DNA of 9,334 nt, from the NCBI GenBank assembly GCA_017882055.1, contig JADGQE010000138.1:1-9334 (forward strand). Direction: 5' to 3'. Of this stretch, positions 1 to 6,127 are shown piece after piece. Below the pieces are notes generated by a model, which was not told where the DNA came from, did no database searches, and saw nothing but the letters and a program-made list of their open reading frames with translations. A program made the translations under genes and the position numbers. This DNA comes from Thermoflexales bacterium (GTDB lineage: Bacteria; Chloroflexota; Anaerolineae; Fen-1058). Each line of letters starts with the position of its first letter. Within the stretch, counting starts at the first letter, position 1.

Positions 1-45
1 GGACGCAGATCGAGAGCGAAAACCGAGATGTGTATAATCACCAGT

Positions 46-101
46 GGATTTTGGATTGACGAATTTCTGATCCCGATCTCTGATCCCCAATTCCCGATCG
101 A
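46..101. repeat. Degenerate heptamer tandem array beyond the mnmA stop
   Basis: Read in steps of seven from 46, the plus strand gives GGATTTT, GGATTGA, CGAATTT, CTGATCC, CGATCTC, TGATCCC, CAATTCC, CGATCGA. On the minus strand this is a run of GGGATCR-like units. The 7-base period is seen directly, though the units are degenerate. Such heptameric short tandem repeats (for example the CCCCART type) are known in cyanobacteria and similar ones occur in other large bacterial genomes; membership of a named family is inference. It lies 12 bases downstream of the mnmA stop on that gene's transcript. Bases 1-45 hold no gene that I can recognise. Confidence 0.55.
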
Positions 102-112
102 CTAAGCCCCGC

Positions 113-1219
113 TTACTCAATAAAACCCTGCCCGATCACGACCTCGCCATCGAACAACACCAGGCCCTGACCAGGCGTGATGTCACGCTGCGGATCATCA
201 AAGACCACGCGCACAGCCTGGCCATCGGGATAAACAGTTACGGCGGCTTCGCGTGCTTTGTATCGAATCTTCGCCATCGCCCGGAATGGCTCGCCAGGCA
301 CTTGGCCACTGACGTAGTGCATATTGCGCGCTGTACACTCGCGCCGGCCAAGTTCATTCGCTGTGCCAACAATCACCGTATTTTCAGCCGCATCCAGCGC
401 GATCACATACAAGGCTTCCGCCGCCGCCAGCCCGATGCCCTTGCGCTGACCGATCGTATAAAACGGCAAGCCCTGATGCTGGCCCAGCACTTTGCCGGCT
501 GTGTCGCGGATTGGGCCGGGGCGGATCGCGCCCTCAGGCGCATGCCGATTCAGGAAGTCGCGATAATCACCATTCGCCAAAAAGCACAAATCCTGGCTCT
601 CGACTTTTTCTGCCACCGGCAACTTAAACTTGGCGGCGAGTTCGCGGACTTGCGGTTTCGTCATCTCGCCCAGCGGCCACATGGCATGTGAGAGTTCACG
701 CTGGCCCAGCACACTCAAGACATACGCTTGATCCTTCTTCGGATCGACGCCGCGCAGCAGCTGGTATTGGTCATCGACTTGCCGCACGCGAGCGTAGTGC
801 CCGGTCGCCAGGTATTGCGCGCCAAGGCCCAGTGCTTTGTTCAGCAGCAACTCAAATCGCACGTGACGATTGCATTCCAGACATGGGTTCGGCGTGCGGC
901 CTGCTGCGTATTCATTAATGAAGTAATCCACGACGATGGACTTAAACGAATCAGCGATGTTGATCAAGTAAAACGGAATATCCAGTTGCTGCGCGATCGA
1001 TCGAGCCGCGTCCGTATCGGCGGGCGTGCAGCACCGATTGGCCCGGCCGCGCTCCGCGTCACCGTCGCTCCACAACTTCAGCATGATGCCGACCACATCA
1101 TAGCCCTGCTCGACTAATAACGCCGCCGCGACGGAGCTATCGACGCCGCCGCTCATCGCCACGACGACCCTGATTTTTGAATTCTGAATTCTGAATTCTG
1201 AATTCTGATTTTCGATCAC
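113..1219 (-). CDS. mnmA: tRNA-specific 2-thiouridylase MnmA
   Basis: Adds sulfur to C2 of wobble uridine U34 in tRNA Lys, Glu and Gln, adenylating the base and then thiolating it through a cysteine persulfide; cytoplasmic. Numbering from the preferred GTG start at 1219 (368 aa, the same length as the E. coli enzyme): the PP-loop motif SGGVDSS at 23-29, the TPNPCLECN motif with catalytic Cys113, and the SQDLCFL motif with the second Cys212, which together form the expected catalytic pair. The C-terminal beta-barrel (about 270-368) is complete. The frame stays open up to a TTG at 1267, giving a 384-aa form. I prefer GTG 1219 because a GAGAAG-like ribosome site precedes it and the length fits. 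The first residues in either form are encoded by a CAGAATT tandem repeat, which is not family sequence. It is the second gene of an operon with the cysteine desulfurase, its likely sulfur donor. Function is certain; the exact start is not. Confidence 0.96.
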   Translation of the reverse strand: MIENQNSEFRIQNSKIRVVVAMSGGVDSSVAAALLVEQGYDVVGIMLKLWSDGDAERGRANRCCTPADTDAARSIAQQLDIPFYLINIADSFKSIVVDYFINEYAAGRTPNPCLECNRHVRFELLLNKALGLGAQYLATGHYARVRQVDDQYQLLRGVDPKKDQAYVLSVLGQRELSHAMWPLGEMTKPQVRELAAKFKLPVAEKVESQDLCFLANGDYRDFLNRHAPEGAIRPGPIRDTAGKVLGQHQGLPFYTIGQRKGIGLAAAEALYVIALDAAENTVIVGTANELGRRECTARNMHYVSGQVPGEPFRAMAKIRYKAREAAVTVYPDGQAVRVVFDDPQRDITPGQGLVLFDGEVVIGQGFIE

Positions 1220-1282
1220 TGACTTCTCATTCCCAGTTGACCAGTTGACCAATCGCCTAATGACCAATTAACCAGTTACCTA
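1170..1282. repeat. Tandem 7/8-mer repeat array between iscS and mnmA
   Basis: On the minus strand, directly after the desulfurase stop (1282-1280), come units beginning with GG every 7-8 bases: GGTAACT, GGTTAATT, GGTCATTA, GGCGATT, GGTCAACT, GGTCAACT, GGGAATGA. About twenty bases later follow three perfect CAGAATT heptamers and degenerate CAAAAAT/CAGGGTC units that run into the mnmA PP-loop coding region. Repeats therefore fill the whole intergenic gap and supply the mnmA start region. The two types (GGTCAACT octamer, CAGAATT heptamer) are distinct in sequence. The pattern is seen directly; spread by slippage or as a dispersed repeat family is inference. Confidence 0.8.
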
Positions 1283-2461
1283 ATCACTCAAACCCAAATC
1301 GTTTTTCCGCAAGCGATCGATCACCCTGGGCAAAACATCCAGCACCGTCGTAATATCTTCCGGCTGCGTCAAATGGCCCAGCGTCATGCGCAGCGAACCG
1401 ACCGCCCAATCGCGCGGCAGTCCCATCGCCGTCAACACAAACGACGGTTCGGCTTCGCCGGTGGTGCAGGCCGATCCGGTGCTGACGCAGATGCCCTCCA
1501 GATCGAGCGCCATCAACAACGTCTCGCCTTCCACGCCATGAATCGCAAAGGAAGCGCTGTTGGACAGGCGGCGCGTGGGATGGCCGGTCAATCGAACGTC
1601 AGGCACTTGCTCCAATACACCGGCCACCAATCGATCGCGCAGCGCCGCCACTCGCGCGCTCTCAATCTCGCGTCGTTCTTGCGACAGCTTCAGTGCCAGC
1701 GCTAAGCCAACAATCTCGGCCACATTCACCGTGCCCGGCCGCCGGCCGCGCTCGTGCCCACCACCCGTCAACGTCGAAACCAGGTCAACGCCGTGCCGCG
1801 CATACAACACGCCGACACCTTTGGGGCCGTAGAATTTATGCGCCGACAGCGCCAGCAAATCGACGTGGAGTTGATTCACATCCAGCGTCATCGAGCCGCC
1901 GCACTGCACGGCGTCGGTGTGAAAGGCAATGCCCCTGGCGCGCGCGATCTGGCCGATCTCGCGAACCGGCTGCAGCGTGCCGACTTCATTGTTGGCATAC
2001 ATCACGCTGATGAGTACCGTATCCGATCGGATGGCCCGCCCGATCGCGTCCGGATCGACTAGACCGTATTCATCGACCTCGACGAGCGTCACATCGAAGC
2101 CGTGCAATTCGCGCAGCTGCTCAAGCGTCTCGCCGACGGCATGATGTTCAATCGGCGTAGTAATGAGATGATTGCCGCGTTTGCTCTGGCGCGCGGCCCA
2201 GGCCACACCGCGCAGCGCCAGGTTATCGCTCTCAGTGCCGCAGCCCGTAAAGATGATTTCGTTCGGCTGGCAATGCAGCACCGCCGCCACAGTTTGGCGC
2301 GCCTCTTCCAGTCCTTGCAGCGCCTCACGCCCGATTGAATGGATCGACGAGGTGTTGCCAAACTGCTCCGACCAGTACGGCTGCATCGCTTCGATCACGC
2401 GCGCATCGACCGGCGTGGTCGCGGCGTGGTCCAGATAGATTCGACGTTGGTGTTGTGCCAT
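1280..2461 (-). CDS. iscS: Cysteine desulfurase (NifS/IscS family)
   Basis: PLP enzyme that converts cysteine to alanine and carries the sulfur as a persulfide for Fe-S cluster assembly and tRNA thiolation. With the ATG at 2461 it is 393 aa, a normal size. Visible: N-terminal YLDHAATTP; PLP-stacking His106 in the EHHA motif; Asp183 in HTDAVQ; Schiff-base Lys209 in SAHKFYGPKG; the mobile loop STGSACTTG with catalytic Cys332; and Arg358 in GSLRMTLG. The loop is the longer group I (IscS/NifS) form. The start is decided by GAGGAA at 2466-2471 five bases upstream and by the promoter, whose start point (about 2473) lies downstream of the alternative in-frame ATG at 2497. No iscU, iscA or iscR is nearby and mnmA follows directly, so it resembles the YrvO-MnmA pairing of Bacillus more than an isc operon. 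The symbol is by family only. Confidence 0.95.
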   Translation of the reverse strand: MAQHQRRIYLDHAATTPVDARVIEAMQPYWSEQFGNTSSIHSIGREALQGLEEARQTVAAVLHCQPNEIIFTGCGTESDNLALRGVAWAARQSKRGNHLITTPIEHHAVGETLEQLRELHGFDVTLVEVDEYGLVDPDAIGRAIRSDTVLISVMYANNEVGTLQPVREIGQIARARGIAFHTDAVQCGGSMTLDVNQLHVDLLALSAHKFYGPKGVGVLYARHGVDLVSTLTGGGHERGRRPGTVNVAEIVGLALALKLSQERREIESARVAALRDRLVAGVLEQVPDVRLTGHPTRRLSNSASFAIHGVEGETLLMALDLEGICVSTGSACTTGEAEPSFVLTAMGLPRDWAVGSLRMTLGHLTQPEDITTVLDVLPRVIDRLRKNDLGLSD

Positions 2462-2465
2462 GTGA

Positions 2466-2471
2466 TTCCTC
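2466..2471 (-). promoter_or_regulatory. Ribosome binding site of the cysteine desulfurase
   Basis: On the minus strand, GAGGAA ends four bases before ATG 2461. It fixes the start there and not at the upstream in-frame ATG at 2497. Confidence 0.8.
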
Positions 2472-2479
2472 GTGCATCG

Positions 2480-2508
2480 ATTGTAGCACGCGGGCATAGG
2501 GTCGTCAA
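2480..2508 (-). promoter_or_regulatory. Sigma70-type promoter of iscS-mnmA
   Basis: On the minus strand the -35 box TTGACG (2508-2503) and the -10 box TACAAT (2485-2480) are separated by exactly 17 bases. Each differs from consensus at one position. Transcription would start near 2473, leaving a leader of only about 12 bases with the ribosome site at its 5' end. This is the strongest promoter match in the window. Confidence 0.85.
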
Positions 2509-2578
2509 CGAATTACCTGTTTCTTTTCGCGAGCTGTACAATGGCAAGGTCGACCGCTTCCGCCACAAGCACCGCTTC

Positions 2579-2608
2579 TTGGCTTACAGTGGGTTCATTG
2601 AATGTAAT
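2579..2608 (+). promoter_or_regulatory. Candidate promoter of the EamA exporter operon
   Basis: TTGGCT (2579-2584) and TGTAAT (2603-2608) are 18 bases apart, giving a start near 2615 and a leader of about 25 bases before ATG 2640. The same -35 sequence and spacer length occur at the promoter before 6128. It fires divergently from the desulfurase promoter across the 178-base gap 2462-2639, in which I see no other feature. Confidence 0.45.
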
Positions 2609-2639
2609 CTGTACTGAGTACGCATCAGGTCGTTAGCTC

Positions 2640-3575
2640 ATGCGTCCAACCACCGTCATCAAAGCGCTGCTCACCGTTGTCTTCTGGGGCGCCTCGTTTA
2701 TCGCCACCAAAGTGGCCCTGCGCGATGTCGCGCCCATCGTCGTCGTGACAGTGCGTTTTACCTTCGGCGTGATCGTGTTGTTCGTCGCGCTGCGTCTGCG
2801 CCGCCAACGCATCGTGATCAACCGGCGGGATTGGCCGATTCTGATCGTCCTGGGTTTCAACGGCATCTGGCTGCATCAGATGCTGCAATCAACCGGCCTG
2901 GCTGAAGGCGCATCGGCGACGAACACCGGTTGGTACGTGGCGGCGATACCGGTGTTTGCGGCGATCCTGGCGGCCATCTTCTTGAAAGAAACGATCGGGC
3001 CGCTCAAGATCATCGGCATCACGTTGGCTACCCTCGGCGTGCTGCTCGTCGTCTCGAAAGGCCAGCTTGCCGACGTGATCGCGCACGGCTTGCCCGTCAC
3101 TACCGGCGACGCGCTGGCTCTGGCCTCTGCGCCGAACTGGGCGATCTTTTCCGTCATCAGCAAATCGGTGCTGAAGCGCTATCAGCCGACGGTGATGATG
3201 ACGATCGTGATCACGCTGGGCTGGCTGATGCTGACGCCGGTCTTCATCACCTCCAACGGCTTCGCACAGATCGCGCAGCTCACGCTCGGCGGCTGGGCGG
3301 CCATTCTATTCCTCGGCGTGGCGTGCTCAGGCTTAGCCTACATTTTCTGGTACGATGTGCTGCATGAAGCCGAGGCCAGCAGCGCCTCATCGTTCTTGTA
3401 TATCGAACCGATCGTGACCGTCATCGTCGCCGCGTTGGTGCTGAATGAAGCCATCGTGTCCGCCACCCTCATCGGCGGTGCGATCATTCTGCTGGGGGTG
3501 TGGCTCGTGTCCCGGCCGGCCGCGGCGTCGAACAAGTCACCGGCCAGGCAGGGCATCGAATCAAGCATTGAATAG
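2640..3575 (+). CDS. EamA-family (DMT superfamily) transporter
   Basis: Inner-membrane exporter of the drug/metabolite transporter superfamily, probably for amino acids or other small metabolites; the substrate cannot be read from sequence. The 311-aa protein has the family's usual size, with ten hydrophobic segments in two EamA repeats (about 5-138 and 155-291). FWGASF (15-20) in the first segment is typical. Each repeat ends with a glutamate after its fourth helix, at LKE (Glu117) and LNE (Glu270), a hallmark of the internal duplication. A short hydrophilic tail of about 20 residues follows. ATG 2640 is preceded by a weak AGGT at 2627-2630. The stop (3573-3575) overlaps the AGGAG ribosome site of the next gene, so the two are probably co-transcribed and translationally coupled. 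Family assignment is sound; the physiological role is unknown. Confidence 0.9.
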   Translation: MRPTTVIKALLTVVFWGASFIATKVALRDVAPIVVVTVRFTFGVIVLFVALRLRRQRIVINRRDWPILIVLGFNGIWLHQMLQSTGLAEGASATNTGWYVAAIPVFAAILAAIFLKETIGPLKIIGITLATLGVLLVVSKGQLADVIAHGLPVTTGDALALASAPNWAIFSVISKSVLKRYQPTVMMTIVITLGWLMLTPVFITSNGFAQIAQLTLGGWAAILFLGVACSGLAYIFWYDVLHEAEASSASSFLYIEPIVTVIVAALVLNEAIVSATLIGGAIILLGVWLVSRPAAASNKSPARQGIESSIE

Positions 3576-3578
3576 GAG
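3574..3578 (+). promoter_or_regulatory. Ribosome binding site overlapping the upstream stop codon
   Basis: AGGAG lies 10 bases before ATG 3589 and shares its first two bases with the TAG stop of the EamA gene. This arrangement favours translational coupling and fixes the start of the ferritin-VIT1 gene at 3589. The longer open frame from 3445 is overlap with the upstream gene, not coding. Confidence 0.75.
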
Positions 3579-3588
3579 TGCGATCGAG

Positions 3589-4710
3589 ATGGAAACATCC
3601 AACATTAAACAGTGGCGGGCCTTTTGGGAAGACGAGCGCAACAGCGCGACGCTGTATCACGCGCTGGCCGACGCCGAAAAGAACCCGAAAATCGCCGAGG
3701 TCTATCGGCGCCTGGCCGCGACCGAAGAATCTCATGCCAACACCTGGGCCGCAAAGTTGAAAGCGGCCAATGTGTCCGTCCCCGTTTTCAAACCAGCGTG
3801 GCGCACGCGTGCCTTGATCTGGGCGGCGCGCCGCTTTGGCGCGAACACGGTGCTGCCCTCGTTGTCTGCCATGGAAGACCGCGGCACGCACAATTACGCG
3901 CAGCAGGGCGCACCGGCCGGCATGGCCGCGCAAGAACGCTCACACGCCATGCTGATGCGCACGATCAGTCAGACCACGCACGGCGGTATGCAAGGCAGCG
4001 CGGTCGCTCAACTGGAAGGCCGGCACCGATCAGCGGGCGGCAATGCGCTGCGCGCTGCCGTGCTCGGCGCAAGTGATGGATTGCTGTCAAACATGAGCCT
4101 TGTCATGGGTGTCGCGGGCGCATCACTCGCCAACAGCACCATTTTGCTGACTGGCCTCGCCGGTCTGCTGGCGGGTTCATGCTCCATGGCGCTGGGCGAA
4201 TGGATTTCTGTGCAGAGTTCACGGGAACTGTATGAAAAGCAAATTCGCGTGGAAAAAGAAGAGATTGAGACTAACCCCGATGAAGAAATCGAAGAACTCG
4301 CGCTGATCTATCAAGCGCGCGGATTAGAGGAGAACGCGGCCCGTCAATTGGCGCAACAGCTCATGAGCAATCACGAGACGGCGCTCGATACGCTGAGCCG
4401 GGATGAGTTGGGCATTGATCCTGAGGAGCTAGGCGGCTCGGCGTGGGAAGCCGCGATCGCATCATTCTTTCTGTTTGCGGTGGGCGCGATCATTCCGGTG
4501 CTTCCTTTCATTTTCTTCAATGGCGCCAGCGCTGTCGTCGCCAGCCTGATCGGCAGCGCGGCCGGCCTGTTCCTGATCGGAACCATCATCACCTTGTTCA
4601 CCGGACGTTCCGTACTGTATTCGGGCGCACGCCAGGTATTGTTTGGATTGGGCGCAGCGGCGGTAACTTTTATCGTCGGGCGTGTGTTAGGCGTGGGCGT
4701 CACCGGTTAA
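3589..4710 (+). CDS. mbfA: Ferritin-like/VIT1 fusion, MbfA-type iron exporter
   Basis: Membrane-anchored ferritin-like protein of 373 aa. The N-terminal half (about 1-135) is a rubrerythrin/ferritin-like four-helix domain: Glu16 in DERNSA, the ExxH motif Glu46-His49 in TEESH, and a second ExxH, Glu116-His119 in QERSH, which are the expected di-iron ligands. The C-terminal half (about 145-373) is a CCC1/VIT1 domain with GASDG (Asp163) in the first membrane helix, Met200 and Glu204 in SMALGEW, a long acidic cytosolic helical region (about 213-285) that matches the VIT metal-binding domain, and three further membrane helices. The same fusion is known as MbfA in Agrobacterium and Bradyrhizobium, where it exports iron and protects against peroxide stress. 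It is coupled to the EamA gene upstream. No Irr- or Fur-like operator was recognised. The gene symbol is by domain architecture; iron as substrate is inferred from the family, and manganese is possible. Confidence 0.88.
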   Translation: METSNIKQWRAFWEDERNSATLYHALADAEKNPKIAEVYRRLAATEESHANTWAAKLKAANVSVPVFKPAWRTRALIWAARRFGANTVLPSLSAMEDRGTHNYAQQGAPAGMAAQERSHAMLMRTISQTTHGGMQGSAVAQLEGRHRSAGGNALRAAVLGASDGLLSNMSLVMGVAGASLANSTILLTGLAGLLAGSCSMALGEWISVQSSRELYEKQIRVEKEEIETNPDEEIEELALIYQARGLEENAARQLAQQLMSNHETALDTLSRDELGIDPEELGGSAWEAAIASFFLFAVGAIIPVLPFIFFNGASAVVASLIGSAAGLFLIGTIITLFTGRSVLYSGARQVLFGLGAAAVTFIVGRVLGVGVTG

Positions 4711-4718
4711 CCCGCCGG

Positions 4719-4747
4719 TTGCATTGATCCACGGTCAGGTATATAGT
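4719..4747 (+). promoter_or_regulatory. Candidate promoter of the MFS gene
   Basis: TTGCAT (4719-4724) and TATAGT (4742-4747) are 17 bases apart, with a predicted start near 4755 and a leader of about 35 bases that contains the GGAGAG ribosome site at 4774-4779. A start inside the leader makes the upstream in-frame TTG at 4762 unlikely. Confidence 0.5.
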
Positions 4748-4788
4748 ATCGCACTTCATGGTTGACCACTTTTGGAGAGAAACCTATC

Positions 4789-6045
4789 ATGCCAGTTGAA
4801 ACCACGCCGGTTGCAGAAACACCACAAAAGAAAGCCTCGCTGCGCGATCTGCCGCGCAACGTGTGGGCCGTCAGCGCCGCCAGTTTTTTCATGGACATAT
4901 CCAGCGAGATGGTGATCAACATCCTACCGTTGTTCCTGTCCAATGTGTTGGGCGTCAAAACCAACATCATCGGCCTCATCGAAGGCGTAGCCGAAGCGAC
5001 CGCCAGTATCTTGAAGTTGTTCTCCGGCTGGCTGTCCGATAAACTGCGCGCGCGCAAATGGTTGGCCGTGATCGGGTACGGTATTTCGGCTGTGTCGAAG
5101 CCATTCTTTTATTTCGCCAGTACGTGGGAGGCCATCGCGGCCGTGCGCTGGGCGGATCGAGCCGGCAAAGGCATCCGCACTGCGCCGCGCGACGCCCTCG
5201 TCGCCGATTCGATCGATCCCAGGCAGCGCGGCCTGGCCTTCGGCTTTCATCGCGCTGCCGACACGGCCGGAGCGATGGTCGGCATTTTGGTCGCTATCTT
5301 GATCGTGTGGCTGATGGAAGCCGGCAATGTCGATCTGAAAGAAGCGACTTTCCGCACGATCGTTCTGGTCAGCCTGATCCCGGCGCTCGTTGCCGTGCTG
5401 GCGCTGGCTGTCGGCGCGAAAGAAGTGGCAATCACATCGCAGCGCGCCGCGCCGAAGTTCGCGCTGCGCGGCCTGGGCCGGCCGTTCATGCTCTTCCTGG
5501 TGATCGTCGGCATCTTCACGCTGGGCAACTCGTCCGACGCCTTCCTGGTTTTGCGTGCGCAGGAACGCGGCCTCAACGTGGTCGGCGTGCTGGCGATGCT
5601 GGCTGTTTTCAATCTGGTCTACTCGTTGATCTCGACTCCGGCCGGATCATTATCCGATCGGATCGGGCGACGCCGCCTGATCGTCGGCGGCTGGTTGGTT
5701 TACGCCGCGATCTACTTTGGTTTCGGTCTGGCGCAAACGGGTTGGCAAATCTGGCTGCTCTACGTCATCTACGGCGCGTATTACGGCATGGCGTATGGCA
5801 CAGCGAATGCGCTGGTCGCCGATCTGGTACCGGCGAATTTGCGCGGCACGGCTTACGGCACTTACAACGCCGTGCTCGGCATCCTGACCTTTCCGGCTTC
5901 CGTGATCGCCGGGGTGTTATGGCAGGGGATCGGATCGTGGGGTGGCTTCGGCCCATCGGCGCCATTCTTCTTCGGCGCAACGATGGCGCTGCTGGCCGCC
6001 ATCCTGATGGCCTTCACACTGCGTGCACCTCAGACCAAAGCTTAA
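4789..6045 (+). CDS. Major facilitator superfamily transporter
   Basis: Twelve-helix inner-membrane secondary transporter of 418 aa, probably proton-coupled; substrate unknown. Visible: an acidic pair in the first helix, FMDISSE (Asp39, Glu40); MFS signature motif A after helix 2, GWLSDKLRARK (80-90), repeated in the second half as GSLSDRIGRRR (286-296); and a strongly conserved-looking stretch ADRAGKGIRTAPRDAL (122-137) typical of a widespread bacterial MFS group usually annotated only as MFS transporter. The loop between halves (about 210-230) is short. ATG 4789 has GGAGAG nine bases upstream (4774-4779) and is preferred over TTG 4762. It lies 78 bases after the iron-exporter gene with its own promoter and ends in front of a strong hairpin, so it may be transcribed alone or with the genes before it. 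Location next to an iron exporter is suggestive of metal or siderophore export, but nothing in the sequence proves this. Confidence 0.92.
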   Translation: MPVETTPVAETPQKKASLRDLPRNVWAVSAASFFMDISSEMVINILPLFLSNVLGVKTNIIGLIEGVAEATASILKLFSGWLSDKLRARKWLAVIGYGISAVSKPFFYFASTWEAIAAVRWADRAGKGIRTAPRDALVADSIDPRQRGLAFGFHRAADTAGAMVGILVAILIVWLMEAGNVDLKEATFRTIVLVSLIPALVAVLALAVGAKEVAITSQRAAPKFALRGLGRPFMLFLVIVGIFTLGNSSDAFLVLRAQERGLNVVGVLAMLAVFNLVYSLISTPAGSLSDRIGRRRLIVGGWLVYAAIYFGFGLAQTGWQIWLLYVIYGAYYGMAYGTANALVADLVPANLRGTAYGTYNAVLGILTFPASVIAGVLWQGIGSWGGFGPSAPFFFGATMALLAAILMAFTLRAPQTKA

Positions 6046-6050
6046 TTCAA

Positions 6051-6082
6051 GCGGCCAGCCTTCGACATTGAGGGTTGGCCGC
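6051..6082 (+). terminator. Hairpin after the MFS gene, likely terminator
   Basis: A 14-bp stem with a 4-base loop (ACAT at 6065-6068) starts five bases after the MFS stop. The outer ten pairs are GCGGCCAGCC with GGTTGGCCGC and include one G-T wobble; the inner four include two more. The 3' side is CTGCTTATTGG, which lacks a true T-run, so it may act as a weak or factor-aided terminator or protect the mRNA end. It separates the MFS gene from the promoter at 6090. Confidence 0.6.
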
Positions 6083-6089
6083 CTGCTTA

Positions 6090-6119
6090 TTGGCTCACGC
6101 AGTCCATCGAATGTATAAT
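6090..6119 (+). promoter_or_regulatory. Promoter of the GT-C gene, leaderless arrangement
   Basis: TTGGCT (6090-6095), an 18-base spacer and a perfect TATAAT (6114-6119). The eight bases CGCACGCA separate the -10 box from ATG 6128, so transcription should start at or within one or two bases of the start codon. No ribosome site is present, as expected for a leaderless mRNA. Confidence 0.7.
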
Positions 6120-6127
6120 CGCACGCA

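Noticed and set aside
10..38. Plus-strand promoter-like TCGAGA-17-TATAAT
   Set aside because: The -10 box is perfect but the -35 is weak, and it would transcribe only antisense to mnmA; no plus-strand gene follows.
302..1117. Plus-strand open frames opposite mnmA
   Set aside because: They are antisense shadows without ribosome sites or recognisable domains; mnmA motifs cover the whole region on the other strand.
1170..1282. CRISPR array
   Set aside because: The units are 7-8 bases, directly adjacent, with no spacers and no cas genes.
2462..2497. In-frame ATG at 2497 upstream of the desulfurase
   Set aside because: The -10 box lies at 2480-2485, so this codon would not be in the main transcript; ATG 2461 has GAGGAA and fits the family.
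3445..3588. In-frame extension upstream of the ferritin-VIT1 gene
   Set aside because: It lies inside the EamA gene, encodes low-complexity Pro/Arg/Cys residues, and ATG 3589 has an AGGAG site and matches the family N-terminus.
4702..4719. Terminator after the ferritin-VIT1 gene
   Set aside because: ACCGG/CCGGT is only a 5-bp stem with an 8-base loop and no T-run; it also overlaps the MFS -35 box.
4762..4788. TTG start giving a nine-residue longer MFS protein
   Set aside because: It has no ribosome site, and it would contain the GGAGAG site that serves ATG 4789.
5058..6071. Long open frame (337 codons) overlapping the MFS gene in another plus-strand frame
   Set aside because: It is arginine-rich shadow coding typical of high-GC DNA; the MFS frame has clear motifs, a ribosome site and membrane helices.
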